From Bacteroidota bacterium (GTDB lineage Bacteria; Verrucomicrobiota; Verrucomicrobiia; Methylacidiphilales; UBA1321), in contig CAJCII010000085.1 of assembly GCA_903970335.1 (NCBI GenBank), forward strand, positions 1 to 33,665: a DNA stretch of 33,665 bases. Reading direction: 5' to 3'. Positions 16,591-25,066 of the stretch are shown piece after piece. The notes beneath the pieces were generated by a model. That model ran no database searches. It was not told the DNA's origin and saw only the letters and a program-made list of their open reading frames with translations. The translations under genes and the position numbers were made by a program. Within the stretch, counting starts at the first letter, position 1, and each line of letters starts with the position of its first letter.

Positions 16591-17735
16591 GGCTGGTCGA
16601 TCGGCTGGGCCGGAACCAAGAGCGACGCATTTCCGATCCACAACGCGAAGTAGGGCCGATCGGACTTGGCCTGTTTCATGAGGATGAGGAAGGGGCGGTC
16701 GAAGATCATGAGGTGGCGTTTGGGAGGTAATTCTATGGCCGCCGCGCAGACGGCGATGGCTGCTTCCGATTTCAAGACTGCGCCCTTCTCGTTGAGCTGA
16801 AAACGGATCAGTTGTTTTACTTCGGTGGTCATCAAATTTTTAACATGAGCGGAGGGACTTGGTTCCAAAAGGAGACCTTCCAGCTCCGGGAAATCTCCTC
16901 TCAGATCGAAATTAAGTTTGGGCACTGCCAACTGATCTGTCTCCCGATTTACGAAGGCGGCCTTGCTCTGGCTTATCCGCTGTAGCGTGCGCGAGATGGT
17001 CTCTTGCAGCGTCGGGCCGGGGGCGATTTTGGCCAGGATCAACTCATCGTCGGGCGACTTCGTCTTCAGTTTGATAATGAAGTCGTTCTCGGATTTGTAG
17101 TCGTAGATCGACACTTGGTCGAAAACAGCGTCTGGAATCCGGTACAGCTCCTTGGTAAAGCCGAAGCTGGCCACCTTCGTGGTGCCGAAGACAATCGGAT
17201 CGTTGTCGGCAAATGGATCGGCAAACGCGAGGTTCTTGTAGAGGTAGGCATAAGCGAGGAAATCGTCCGGGCCCGGATGGAGCGGCTTGTCCGGAATCAA
17301 TTCCGGGGAGGCGGCGCCGTGAAAGGTCTTTTCGAGTGCGGCGCGGATTTCGTCCTCGACATTATTGCGCTCGAAGTCGGCCATCGCGACATAGCTATCG
17401 GAAGCCAGATCGGCATCGGTGAAGTCTTCCCGGTTGAGGAGATCGACCTCGGGCGGCTGATTGGCGAACTTGAGTTTTTCGCCGACGAGACCGATCGCCT
17501 TGTTCCAGGCCAGTTGCAGTGTCCCGCACCAGAGGAGGTTTTTATCGGCGACGAGAGGTAGATCGGGGTGGGCGACCAGTTGCGTGTCGGTCAGCGTGGA
17601 AACATCGGCCTTGAACAGCCCGTCCATGGTAAAGGAATCGTCGTGCGAAGCGACCGGCGGGTCGGCCCAAGCGCTCGCGGCGAGGCAGGTTGCGGCAAGG
17701 GCGCCGAGCAGGAATCGGCAGGGAATCCGGTTCAT
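16587..17735 (-). CDS. Secreted serpin-like protein
   Basis: A 382-residue protein with a signal peptide (FLLGALAATCLAASAWA|D). The C-terminal part matches the serpin fold: FQLNEKGAVLKSEAAIAV resembles the hinge before the reactive-centre loop, and HLMIFDRPFLILM is the conserved serpin strand that follows it. The central VPKLNFDLRGDFPELEGLL fits the serpin segment with a Phe-rich strand before the lid. The 29 residues from hinge Glu to DRPF are close to the usual serpin length. The loop (VCAAAIELPPKRH) has no obvious single target; Lys-Arg near its end could suit trypsin-like proteases. The N-terminal half is divergent. If functional it would be a periplasmic or secreted protease inhibitor. 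It is divergent from the DUF6580 gene with only 55 nt between them. Confidence 0.65.
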   Translation of the reverse strand: MNRIPCRFLLGALAATCLAASAWADPPVASHDDSFTMDGLFKADVSTLTDTQLVAHPDLPLVADKNLLWCGTLQLAWNKAIGLVGEKLKFANQPPEVDLLNREDFTDADLASDSYVAMADFERNNVEDEIRAALEKTFHGAASPELIPDKPLHPGPDDFLAYAYLYKNLAFADPFADNDPIVFGTTKVASFGFTKELYRIPDAVFDQVSIYDYKSENDFIIKLKTKSPDDELILAKIAPGPTLQETISRTLQRISQSKAAFVNRETDQLAVPKLNFDLRGDFPELEGLLLEPSPSAHVKNLMTTEVKQLIRFQLNEKGAVLKSEAAIAVCAAAIELPPKRHLMIFDRPFLILMKQAKSDRPYFALWIGNASLLVPAQPIDQP

Positions 17736-17790
17736 ATCCAGTTGGTAGCTTGCCTTTCCCCCGTTTGGAAGCTTTAGTAGCTAGTCCTCT

Positions 17791-18411
17791 ATGAAGCGCG
17801 AAATCTCCCCTCTCTACGTGGCCTCCATGCTGGTCCTGGTCGGCATCGTCCTCCGTTTGTTCGGCAATTACTTCCCCAGCGCGATGCCCAATATCTCTCC
17901 GCTCATGGCCATCGCCTATGTGGGGGCGATGTATCTCCCGCGACGCTGGGGCTGGCTCGTCGGACCGCTGACCATGCTGATGACCGATCTCGCCTTCCTG
18001 AGGGTCAACGCCCTCACGGACGGCTCCGGCTCCATGTTCTCGTGGTGGACGCTGATCTCCTTCGCCTTTTATGCCGCCGCCGGTGGCTTGGGCATCCTGA
18101 TTGCCCGGCATAAATCGCTGGGGAAAATCATCGCGGGCAGTCTGGTCTGTTCGTTCCTTTTTTACATCGTGGCGAATACCTTCTCCTGGTGGAGCGACAT
18201 CGCGGCGGGCATGACACCCAGTTACGCACCGACGCTGGCGGGCTGGTGGCAGGCCAATACCGTGGGCTTGCCCCCATGGGAGCCGACCTGGCATTTTCTG
18301 CGTAACGCCATGACCGGGGACCTCTTTTTCGCCCTGCTGCTGCTGCTGGCGCTGGACCGGGAGCTCCTGCTGGGCCGGTTTGCGACCCGGGCTTCGGTTC
18401 GTCCCGCCTGA
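17791..18411 (+). CDS. DUF6580-family integral membrane protein
   Basis: A 206-residue membrane protein with about five or six hydrophobic segments, including ASMLVLVGIVLRLF, GWLVGPLTMLMTDLAFL, ISFAFYAAAGGLGILIA, GSLVCSFLFYIVANTFSWW and GDLFFALLLLLAL. The N-terminal NISPLMAIAYVGAMYLPR and the following LxMTDL pattern match the DUF6580 family, whose topology resembles ECF-transporter substrate-binding components. No ligand can be predicted. It starts 55 nt from the divergent serpin gene and is followed 57 nt later by the isomerase-like gene, so it may head that gene group. Confidence 0.75.
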   Translation: MKREISPLYVASMLVLVGIVLRLFGNYFPSAMPNISPLMAIAYVGAMYLPRRWGWLVGPLTMLMTDLAFLRVNALTDGSGSMFSWWTLISFAFYAAAGGLGILIARHKSLGKIIAGSLVCSFLFYIVANTFSWWSDIAAGMTPSYAPTLAGWWQANTVGLPPWEPTWHFLRNAMTGDLFFALLLLLALDRELLLGRFATRASVRPA

Positions 18412-18468
18412 GCCGCTGCAAGTTCGACATGACGTGGCGGGCGCGGGCGTGGTAGCGTAAGGTAGTTC

Positions 18469-19392
18469 ATGCTGCCGTTGGCTTTATCGACCTGCTGGAA
18501 TTCTCACCGTCACACGGACGGTTACGACATGCTCAAGGAAATCCGCGAGCTCGGTTTTCCCGCCGTCGAACTGGGTCATGCCGTGCGCTTTTCCCTTTGG
18601 CCGGGCGTCCTGAAGGCGTGGGAGGAAGACCTGATCAAGATTCGGTCGCTGCACAACTTCTGTCCGGTGCCGACGAGCGTGTTTCGTCCGAATCCGAATT
18701 GCTACGAGTTTTCCGATCCCCGCCCCATCGTCCGTAAATCGGCCCGCAAGGCGAGCGAGGAGACGATCCGGCAGGCCTCGAAACTCGGTGCGAGCGCAGT
18801 GGTGTTTCACCTCGGGCGGGCAGGCCCTTCCGGGGTCACCGACAAGCTGGAGAAGCTTTACCTCGAGGGCCGCTTTCTCGATCGCCGCTATGCGGAGATC
18901 AAGGTCCGGGCGGTGCAGCAACGGAAGAAAAATTTCGAGCGGGTCTGGCCCGTGGTCAAGGAATGCCTCGATCCGCTGGTGGCGATGGCGGGCGAGATGA
19001 GGGTGCGGCTCGGGTTTGAAATCCGCGAGGTTTTCGAGGAGTTCCCGCACGAGGAGGAAATGGTCCAGGTGCTCGAGGCTTTCCCCAGGGAGGTCGTCGG
19101 TTACTGGCATGACTTCGGGCACTCCGCGCGCAAGGAGTTCCTCGGGTGGCATTCGCACGCGGAGACGCTGAAACTGCGGGCGCCGCGACTGATCGGTTGC
19201 CACATTCACGATTGCGAAAGACCGCAGGACGACCACCTGCCGCTCGGCCACGGCGAGATCGACTTCTCCTCGCTCTTGCCCCTTGTCCCGGAAAACGCTA
19301 TCGCTGTATTGGAGCTGTCTCCCAACACGTCGGAGGAGCAGATCATTGCCAGTCGCCACTTATGGAATTCATTCGCCGCCGCCTCGGTCTGA
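18469..19392 (+). CDS. Sugar-phosphate isomerase/epimerase-like TIM-barrel protein
   Basis: A 307-residue protein of the xylose-isomerase-like TIM-barrel superfamily (AP_endonuc_2). It begins ALSTCWNSHRHTDGYDMLKEI and ELGFPAVELGH, the usual strand 1 and 2 pattern. Candidate metal ligands lie at strand ends: HLG after AVVF, Glu in FEIREVFEE, WHDFGHS, HIHD, and Glu in HGEIDF and LELSP. The substrate is unknown; members act on sugars, inositols and hydroxypyruvate. Its 3' end overlaps the start of the next membrane-protein gene by 31 nt, indicating co-transcription and possibly translational coupling. Confidence 0.82.
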   Translation: MLPLALSTCWNSHRHTDGYDMLKEIRELGFPAVELGHAVRFSLWPGVLKAWEEDLIKIRSLHNFCPVPTSVFRPNPNCYEFSDPRPIVRKSARKASEETIRQASKLGASAVVFHLGRAGPSGVTDKLEKLYLEGRFLDRRYAEIKVRAVQQRKKNFERVWPVVKECLDPLVAMAGEMRVRLGFEIREVFEEFPHEEEMVQVLEAFPREVVGYWHDFGHSARKEFLGWHSHAETLKLRAPRLIGCHIHDCERPQDDHLPLGHGEIDFSSLLPLVPENAIAVLELSPNTSEEQIIASRHLWNSFAAASV

Positions 19393-20375
19393 TTTTACGG
19401 ACCCTGGTTTCCGTTTTGCTGATCACCTGGTTGTTGAACAAGATGAACCTGCCCGTGCTGTGGCCGATTCTCGCCACGGTGCGGGTGAGCTGGTTGATCG
19501 CGGGCTTCCTGGTCTTTACGCCGGTGATGTTCGTCATCTCGTGGCGTTGGCGCATGTTGCTGGGCGTACATGGCGTGCATATGCGTTACTGGCGCACCTT
19601 CGAACTCACGATGATCGGGCAATTTTTCAGCGCCTTTTTGCTCGGCACCACCGGCGGCGACGTGATCAAGATTTTTTACGTTGCACGGGCCGTCCCCGAG
19701 CGCAAGGCCGCCGTGGCCTTCACCGTCATTGTCGACCGGGTCATCGGTCTGGTGGCCCTCCTGCTGTTCGGGGTTGCGCTTTCGTTCACCCAACTCGGCC
19801 TGCTGTTTTCCCGGCATGACACCAAGATTCTGACCTGCCTTTTTTACCTTTTTGCTCTGGGCGGCGTGGTCGGTTCCGTGTTGGCCTGTGTCGGGCCATA
19901 TCTGTTGACCAACCACAAGGTGCGGTCTTTTTTGGAACGCCTTCCCCTCGGCAAAAGAAGCGCCTCGCTGTTCTCCGCTTATGAGACGACCGCGCGAGCC
20001 ATTGGGGTAAATGTCCTCGCGTTGCTCGGTTCGCTGCCCTCCCACTTCTGCTCGGTGATCATGGGGTGCTGTGTGCTCCGGTCGCTTAATATTCCACTGG
20101 CACCGCTCCCTTTTTGCGCCAGCCTCGTGATGGTCAACATGCTCATTGCGCTGCCGATCACCATCTCCGGCATTGGCTGGCGGGAGTGGATGTTTATCCA
20201 GTTTTTTTCCCTCATCGGTATCGACAAGGAACATGCCTTCGCCTTTTCCATGACCTATTTTGCGCTCAATCTGATCTGGAGTCTGCTGGGCGGGCCGTTT
20301 TACTTTCTATACCGACACGAGACCCATGCACCCGCTCCGAATGTGGAGGAGGTCGAACCTCTGCTTTCCCGCTGA
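19362..20375 (+). CDS. LPG-synthase-type transmembrane (flippase-like) protein
   Basis: A 337-residue integral membrane protein of the lysylphosphatidylglycerol synthase transmembrane / UPF0104 family. About eight hydrophobic helices are visible: TLVSVLLITWLL, WLIAGFLVFTPVMFVISW, GQFFSAFLLGTTGG, VIGLVALLLFGVAL, a segment near LFYLFALGGVVGSVLACVG, then VMVNMLIALPIT and LNLIWSLLGGPFYFLY. The family signature is present as FFSAFLLGTTGGDVIKIFY and later ALPITISGIGWREW. Related proteins move or modify lipid-linked groups, but no substrate can be assigned. ATG 19362 lies inside the isomerase gene. The stop overlaps the CCA-transferase start (TGATG). Confidence 0.85.
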   Translation: MEFIRRRLGLILRTLVSVLLITWLLNKMNLPVLWPILATVRVSWLIAGFLVFTPVMFVISWRWRMLLGVHGVHMRYWRTFELTMIGQFFSAFLLGTTGGDVIKIFYVARAVPERKAAVAFTVIVDRVIGLVALLLFGVALSFTQLGLLFSRHDTKILTCLFYLFALGGVVGSVLACVGPYLLTNHKVRSFLERLPLGKRSASLFSAYETTARAIGVNVLALLGSLPSHFCSVIMGCCVLRSLNIPLAPLPFCASLVMVNMLIALPITISGIGWREWMFIQFFSLIGIDKEHAFAFSMTYFALNLIWSLLGGPFYFLYRHETHAPAPNVEEVEPLLSR

Positions 20376-21745
20376 TGAACACCCTGGCACGAGACATCGT
20401 CGCACAACTCCAGCGGGCCGGGCATGTCGCCTATTTCGCCGGTGGGTGCGTCCGCGACCGTTTGCTCGGCAAGGGGGCGAAGGACTACGATATCGCCACC
20501 AGCGCGTTACCCGATCAGGTACAGAAGCTCTTCCCTCGCGTCACCGACCTAACCGGAAAATGCTTCGGCGTGGTGCGCGTCATGGCGGGCGGCGAATCGT
20601 TTGAGGTCGCGACCTTTCGCCAGGACGGCCCCTACCGGGACGGACGTCATCCGGAATCGGTCCGCTTTGCCACGGCGGAGGAGGACGCCCAGCGGCGCGA
20701 CTTCACCGTCAACGGTCTGTTTTTCGACCCGATCGCCGAACGGCTGATCGACTACGTGCAAGGCGAAGCCGATTTGCAGGCCGGGATCATCCGCGCCATC
20801 GGCAACCCGGACGACCGCTTTGGCGAGGACCACTTGCGACTCTTGCGCGCGGTCCGTTTTGCGACGCGGCTTTATTTTAGGATCGAACCGGGCACCTGGG
20901 AGGCCATCTGCCGGATTGCACCGTCGATCCGCACCGTCAGTGCCGAACGCATCCGCGACGAGCTGAACAAGATCTTCACCGCCGACAAACCCGAGATCGG
21001 TCTCGATCTGCTTGACCAAAGCGGTTTGCTCCGAGAAGTCCTGCCCGACATTGCCGCACTACACGGGGTCGAGCAGCCGCCCCAGTTTCATCCCGAGGGC
21101 GACGTTTACCAGCATGTCCGCCTGATGCTCTCGAAGATCGAGCAGCCGAGCCTGGAACTTGCCTTGGGCGTACTGTTGCACGATGTCGGTAAAAAGCCGA
21201 CCGCGAAGGTCGATGAAAACGGGCGCATCCGATTCAACGAGCACGAAAGCGTCGGCGCGCGCATGGCTGAGGAAATCATGACGGGTCTGCGCTACGACAA
21301 CAAGACGATCCAGACCGTGCGCGAAATGGTGCAGCATCACATGCAGTTCAAGGACGTGCCCCACATGCGACCCGCCACGCTCAAGCGGATGATGATGCGT
21401 CCGACTTTTCTCCTCGAACTGGAATTGCACCGGATCGATTGCGAAAGCTCGCATGGCGACCTGAAGCACTACGACTTCCTCAAGCGGCAGCTCGAAACGA
21501 TGAGCGTCGAGGAAATCAACCCACCGCCGTTGATCAGCGGACGCGAGTTGCTGGCCATGGGCGTGCTGCCGGGCCGCGCCATGGGCAAGATTATCGAGGC
21601 GATCCGCGTGGCCCAGCTCGATGGCACGGTACAAACGCAGGCCGAGGCCTTCGCGATGGCACGCAAACTCGTCAATGGCGATCTCGGCGGCACGGGGCCG
21701 CTTCCCCCTGCACCGGATTCCGGGCCTAAAACTCCGAGCAGTTGA
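20375..21745 (+). CDS. cca: CCA tRNA nucleotidyltransferase
   Basis: A 456-residue class II tRNA nucleotidyltransferase/poly(A)-polymerase-family enzyme that builds or repairs the 3' CCA of tRNAs. The head domain carries YFAGGCVRDRLLGKGAKDYD with catalytic D37 and D39, then RRDFTVNGLFFDP and GIIRAIGNPDDRFGEDHLRLLRA, all characteristic. A later HD motif (LLHDVGKKPT, with HESVGA and QHHM) marks the HD-domain form. A family member specialised as poly(A) polymerase cannot be excluded by sequence. ATG 20375 overlaps the previous stop by one base (TGATG), a typical coupling junction. The 3' end overlaps the convergent zinc-ribbon gene by 20 nt. Confidence 0.93.
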   Translation: MNTLARDIVAQLQRAGHVAYFAGGCVRDRLLGKGAKDYDIATSALPDQVQKLFPRVTDLTGKCFGVVRVMAGGESFEVATFRQDGPYRDGRHPESVRFATAEEDAQRRDFTVNGLFFDPIAERLIDYVQGEADLQAGIIRAIGNPDDRFGEDHLRLLRAVRFATRLYFRIEPGTWEAICRIAPSIRTVSAERIRDELNKIFTADKPEIGLDLLDQSGLLREVLPDIAALHGVEQPPQFHPEGDVYQHVRLMLSKIEQPSLELALGVLLHDVGKKPTAKVDENGRIRFNEHESVGARMAEEIMTGLRYDNKTIQTVREMVQHHMQFKDVPHMRPATLKRMMMRPTFLLELELHRIDCESSHGDLKHYDFLKRQLETMSVEEINPPPLISGRELLAMGVLPGRAMGKIIEAIRVAQLDGTVQTQAEAFAMARKLVNGDLGGTGPLPPAPDSGPKTPSS

Positions 21746-21914
21746 AGACGATCCGGTAGGTGCACTGCGGGCTGCGGCAGACGACCTTGCATTTCTCCTG
21801 AAGCAGAGTTGCACCGCAAACGGGACAATGGTGGTCGGTTTGTTCCTTCGCGTCGGTCGTCGTTTTCGGAGCTTGAGGCGGGATTTTTTCGTCGTGGCTC
21901 ATAGGGGTGGTCAA
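21726..21914 (-). CDS. Small zinc-ribbon protein at the end of the efflux operon
   Basis: A 62-residue protein with a charged, Pro/Thr-rich N-terminus and a C-terminal zinc-ribbon-like Cys pattern: HHCPVCGATL, then CKVVCRSPQC and NCSEF. The four best Zn ligands are the Cys pair in CPVC and the pair in the VCRSPQC region. No signal peptide is present, so it is cytoplasmic. It starts inside the end of the second RND gene (4-nt ATGA overlap), which suggests translational coupling; a second in-frame ATG (MSHDEK) lies five codons later. No function can be assigned. Confidence 0.72.
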   Translation of the reverse strand: MTTPMSHDEKIPPQAPKTTTDAKEQTDHHCPVCGATLLQEKCKVVCRSPQCTYRIVFNCSEF

Positions 21915-24900
21915 CGATGGTCTTGCGAGTACTCCAACTCCGCTTCTTCACCGGTGCGCGCGTCGGCTTCGTCGAGTTCTTCCCGGACCCGCTGCGACCG
22001 GTCATGCTTTGGCGCAAGGATCTCGTACAGGCAGGGCACGACGATCAGCGAAAAGAGCGTCGAAACGCACACCCCACCGATAATCACCACCGCCATGGAA
22101 ACGCGCACCTCCGCGCCCGGTCCGATGCCGAGGGCCGGAATGATCGAGGCGGCGACCGTTGCCGCCGAGGTCATCACGATCGGACGCAGCCGGATCGGGC
22201 CGCCTTCGAGAATCGCCTCGCGCAGGGTGCGCCCGTACTCGCGTCGTTGTTTGTTGAAGAATTCCACCAGCAGGATCGAGTTTTTCAAGGTGATGCCCAT
22301 GAGCACGACGATGCCGATGAAGCTGTAAAGATTGAGCGAGTTGTGGGTCAGCAGCAGCGAAAGAAAGGCCCCCGTGAGGGAGAACGGCAGCGCGATCATC
22401 ACCGGGATCGGATGGATAAAGCTGTTAAACTGCACCGCCAGGACCATGTAGGAAATCAGCAGGCCCATGACAAGGGTGAAGATGAAGCTCACAAACGCAT
22501 CGACGACATCCTTCGAGGCGCCCACCTCGTTCAGCGTGTAGCCATCGGGCAGGATGTCCTTTGCGGTCTGGCGGGCAAAAGCCATCACTTGGTCGAGCGA
22601 CTTGCCCGTGGCCGCGTTGGCATAGATGTTGATCGCCCGCTCGCGCATTTCCCGTGTGATGGAGAGAAGCTTTTTCTCCTCGGTGACCGTGGTCACGGAC
22701 GAAAGCGGAATCAGTTCGCCGTACCCGGTGCGGATGAGCAGCTTGTCGATGTCCGAGGTGGTCCGCCATTGCTCCGGTCGCAAACGTATCCGCACATCGT
22801 AGCGGCGGATGCCATTGGTAAAATAGCCCTGACGCACGCCGCCGATGGCCGTATTGATCGTGTCCGCAATGTCCTGGACGCTGACGCCGCTGGCCGCCGC
22901 TTTCTCCCGGTCCGGCTCGACATGCACTTCCGTAACGCCATCGCGGAAGTCGGTATCGACATCGGTCATCATTCCGCTGTCGGAAAAACGTTTCGTCATC
23001 TCCGCGACCTTTTCCTTGAGGACGGTGTAGTCGCCGCCCCGCACGCTCAGTTCGATGCTCGTTCCCCGCTTGGCCCCGCCAAAGCTGCCCGAGGGATTGA
23101 GCATGAACGCTTTGAAATCGTTGGGGATGTCTTTGGCGATTTTGTCGCGGATGGAATCCATGACGGCTTCCTGGTTTTCGGTGCGTTCGCTGCGGTCCTT
23201 GAGTGTGACGAACGAAATGCCTTTGTTCGTTTCGCCGCCGCCGAAGCCGCCAATGTTCACGAAATAGTGGCTGATCGATGGATCGGCCTTGAGAATTTTC
23301 TCCAGTTCCTCCGCCTTGTTGCTGGTGAATTCGAGCGATGACCCGACCGGCGTCTGGTAATTAATGATGAACACCCCGATGTCCTGGGGAGGCATGAATT
23401 CTTTTTTGATCCATTGCACGGAGGTCAGCGAGAGTGCGAACAATCCGAGGGCGACGGTCACGACTTTCCAGCGATGTCCCAGGCAGAATTCGAGCGTTCG
23501 ACGGTACGCGCGCGCGCAGGAGTTGAGGACTCGGTTCACCCATTGCGCGAAACGCGATTCGTCCTCCTTTGCCGTCATGAATTGCGAGCACCGCATCGGG
23601 GTGAGGGTGATCGCCTCCAGCAGCGACAGGCCCACGGCGGTGGAAATCGTCATGCCGAATTGGAAAAGAAACACGCCGACGAAGCCGTTGACCAACAGGA
23701 CGGGAATGAAGACCGAGATGACCGAGATGGTCGCGGCGGTCGCGGCGAAGGTGATTTCGCGCGCGCCGTCCAGGGCCGCCTGCCGCGCCGTCTTGCCCAT
23801 GTGGAAATGGCGCACGATATTCTCCAGCACCATGATCGCGTCGTCCACCACGATGCCGATGGCCAGCGACATGCCCAGCAGCGTGAAGAAATTGATCGTG
23901 AACCCCAGCATGTCCATGACGATAAAAGTCCCCAGCGCCGAGGTCGGGATCGAGAGCAGCACATTGAACGTCGAGGTCCACGAGCCGAGAAACGCCCAGC
24001 AGACCAGGCCCGTGATGACGACCGAGAGGAGCACGGTCAGTTCCGTTTCGGCGATGGCCTGGCCGGTGAAGCGGGTGCCATCGAAGTTGACATCGACATG
24101 CAGATCGGGCGCGTTCACGGCCAGTTCCTTGTTGATCTGATCGACGAAATCGCGCACCGCCTGGCCGACCTTCACGTCGTTTTCGCCATGCTGTTTCTGG
24201 ATGCCGACGCCGAGCGTGACCATCCCATTGCTGCGCGCCAGGCTCCGGGTGTCGTCCAGACCGTCCTCGATGGTTGCGACATCCCGCAGATGAATATCGG
24301 AGTGGTAGATGCGGGCACCGCCCCGCTGGGTGATGAGCAGATTGCCCATTTGCTCGGGCGAGAGCGCCTCGCCCATGGTGCGCACATTGGACTCCTGCTT
24401 GTCGTTTTCGAGATAGCCGGAGGAAGACTCGCTATTTTCCTCTTTGAGCGTGTTGCGAATGTCGAGAATCGTCAGTTGGCGCTCCAGTAGCTTGTCGTTA
24501 TCGACCCACACGCGCAGATTGCGGTCGGACCAGCCGCCGAGAATCAGATTGCCGACGCCCGGAATGACCCGGATGCGGTCGCGTAAATTCAGGTCGACGT
24601 AGGTCAGCACGTCCTTGAACGAGCGTTTCGTCGAGGTCACCGCCAGCCACATAATCGGGTTGTCGTCCGTGTTGATCTTGGAGATGGTCGGCGGCAGCAC
24701 ATCGTCGGGCAGTTGCACCGAGCACAGCTTCGAGTTGGTTTCCTGCAAGGCCGCGTCGATGTTCTTGTTTGTGTAGAAGGTGAGTTTGATGCTGGCCGAT
24801 CCCTCGCGCATGTTCGACTCGATGTCCTGAATGCCCTGCACGGAGATCACCGCCTCTTCGATCGGGTTGACGATTTCGGTCTCCATCACCTCCGGCGCGG

Positions 24901-25060
24901 CGCCGTTCCAGCTCGCGGAAATGGTCAGCACCGGTTGCGTGGCTTCCGGCAACTGGCTCACGCCGAGATTAGAGAAGCAGATTGCGCCGAAAAACATCAG
25001 CGCCGACATCAACATCCAGGCGAAGACCGGACGGCGGATCGAGATCTCGGCGAAAGTCAT
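21911..25060 (-). CDS. RND efflux pump, inner-membrane transporter (second)
   Basis: A 1049-residue AcrB/MdtB-type hydrophobe/amphiphile-efflux transporter, full length for the family, with twelve expected membrane helices and two large periplasmic loops. It begins MTFAEISIRRPVFAWMLMSA, the standard RND start. The proton-relay residues are present: D406 and D407 in GIVVDDAIMVLEN (helix 4) and K926 in GITLKNSILLVEF (helix 10). It is powered by the proton gradient and would hand substrates to an outer-membrane channel through an adaptor. It shares long similar stretches with the RND gene just upstream, including GIVVDDAIMVLENIVRH and FSxxxxTPMRCSQFM-like segments, so the pair probably arose by duplication, as in MdtB/MdtC. 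It starts 6 nt after the first RND stop. The substrate is unknown. Confidence 0.95.
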   Translation of the reverse strand: MTFAEISIRRPVFAWMLMSALMFFGAICFSNLGVSQLPEATQPVLTISASWNGAAPEVMETEIVNPIEEAVISVQGIQDIESNMREGSASIKLTFYTNKNIDAALQETNSKLCSVQLPDDVLPPTISKINTDDNPIMWLAVTSTKRSFKDVLTYVDLNLRDRIRVIPGVGNLILGGWSDRNLRVWVDNDKLLERQLTILDIRNTLKEENSESSSGYLENDKQESNVRTMGEALSPEQMGNLLITQRGGARIYHSDIHLRDVATIEDGLDDTRSLARSNGMVTLGVGIQKQHGENDVKVGQAVRDFVDQINKELAVNAPDLHVDVNFDGTRFTGQAIAETELTVLLSVVITGLVCWAFLGSWTSTFNVLLSIPTSALGTFIVMDMLGFTINFFTLLGMSLAIGIVVDDAIMVLENIVRHFHMGKTARQAALDGAREITFAATAATISVISVFIPVLLVNGFVGVFLFQFGMTISTAVGLSLLEAITLTPMRCSQFMTAKEDESRFAQWVNRVLNSCARAYRRTLEFCLGHRWKVVTVALGLFALSLTSVQWIKKEFMPPQDIGVFIINYQTPVGSSLEFTSNKAEELEKILKADPSISHYFVNIGGFGGGETNKGISFVTLKDRSERTENQEAVMDSIRDKIAKDIPNDFKAFMLNPSGSFGGAKRGTSIELSVRGGDYTVLKEKVAEMTKRFSDSGMMTDVDTDFRDGVTEVHVEPDREKAAASGVSVQDIADTINTAIGGVRQGYFTNGIRRYDVRIRLRPEQWRTTSDIDKLLIRTGYGELIPLSSVTTVTEEKKLLSITREMRERAINIYANAATGKSLDQVMAFARQTAKDILPDGYTLNEVGASKDVVDAFVSFIFTLVMGLLISYMVLAVQFNSFIHPIPVMIALPFSLTGAFLSLLLTHNSLNLYSFIGIVVLMGITLKNSILLVEFFNKQRREYGRTLREAILEGGPIRLRPIVMTSAATVAASIIPALGIGPGAEVRVSMAVVIIGGVCVSTLFSLIVVPCLYEILAPKHDRSQRVREELDEADARTGEEAELEYSQDHR

Positions 25061-25066
25061 GGCAGA

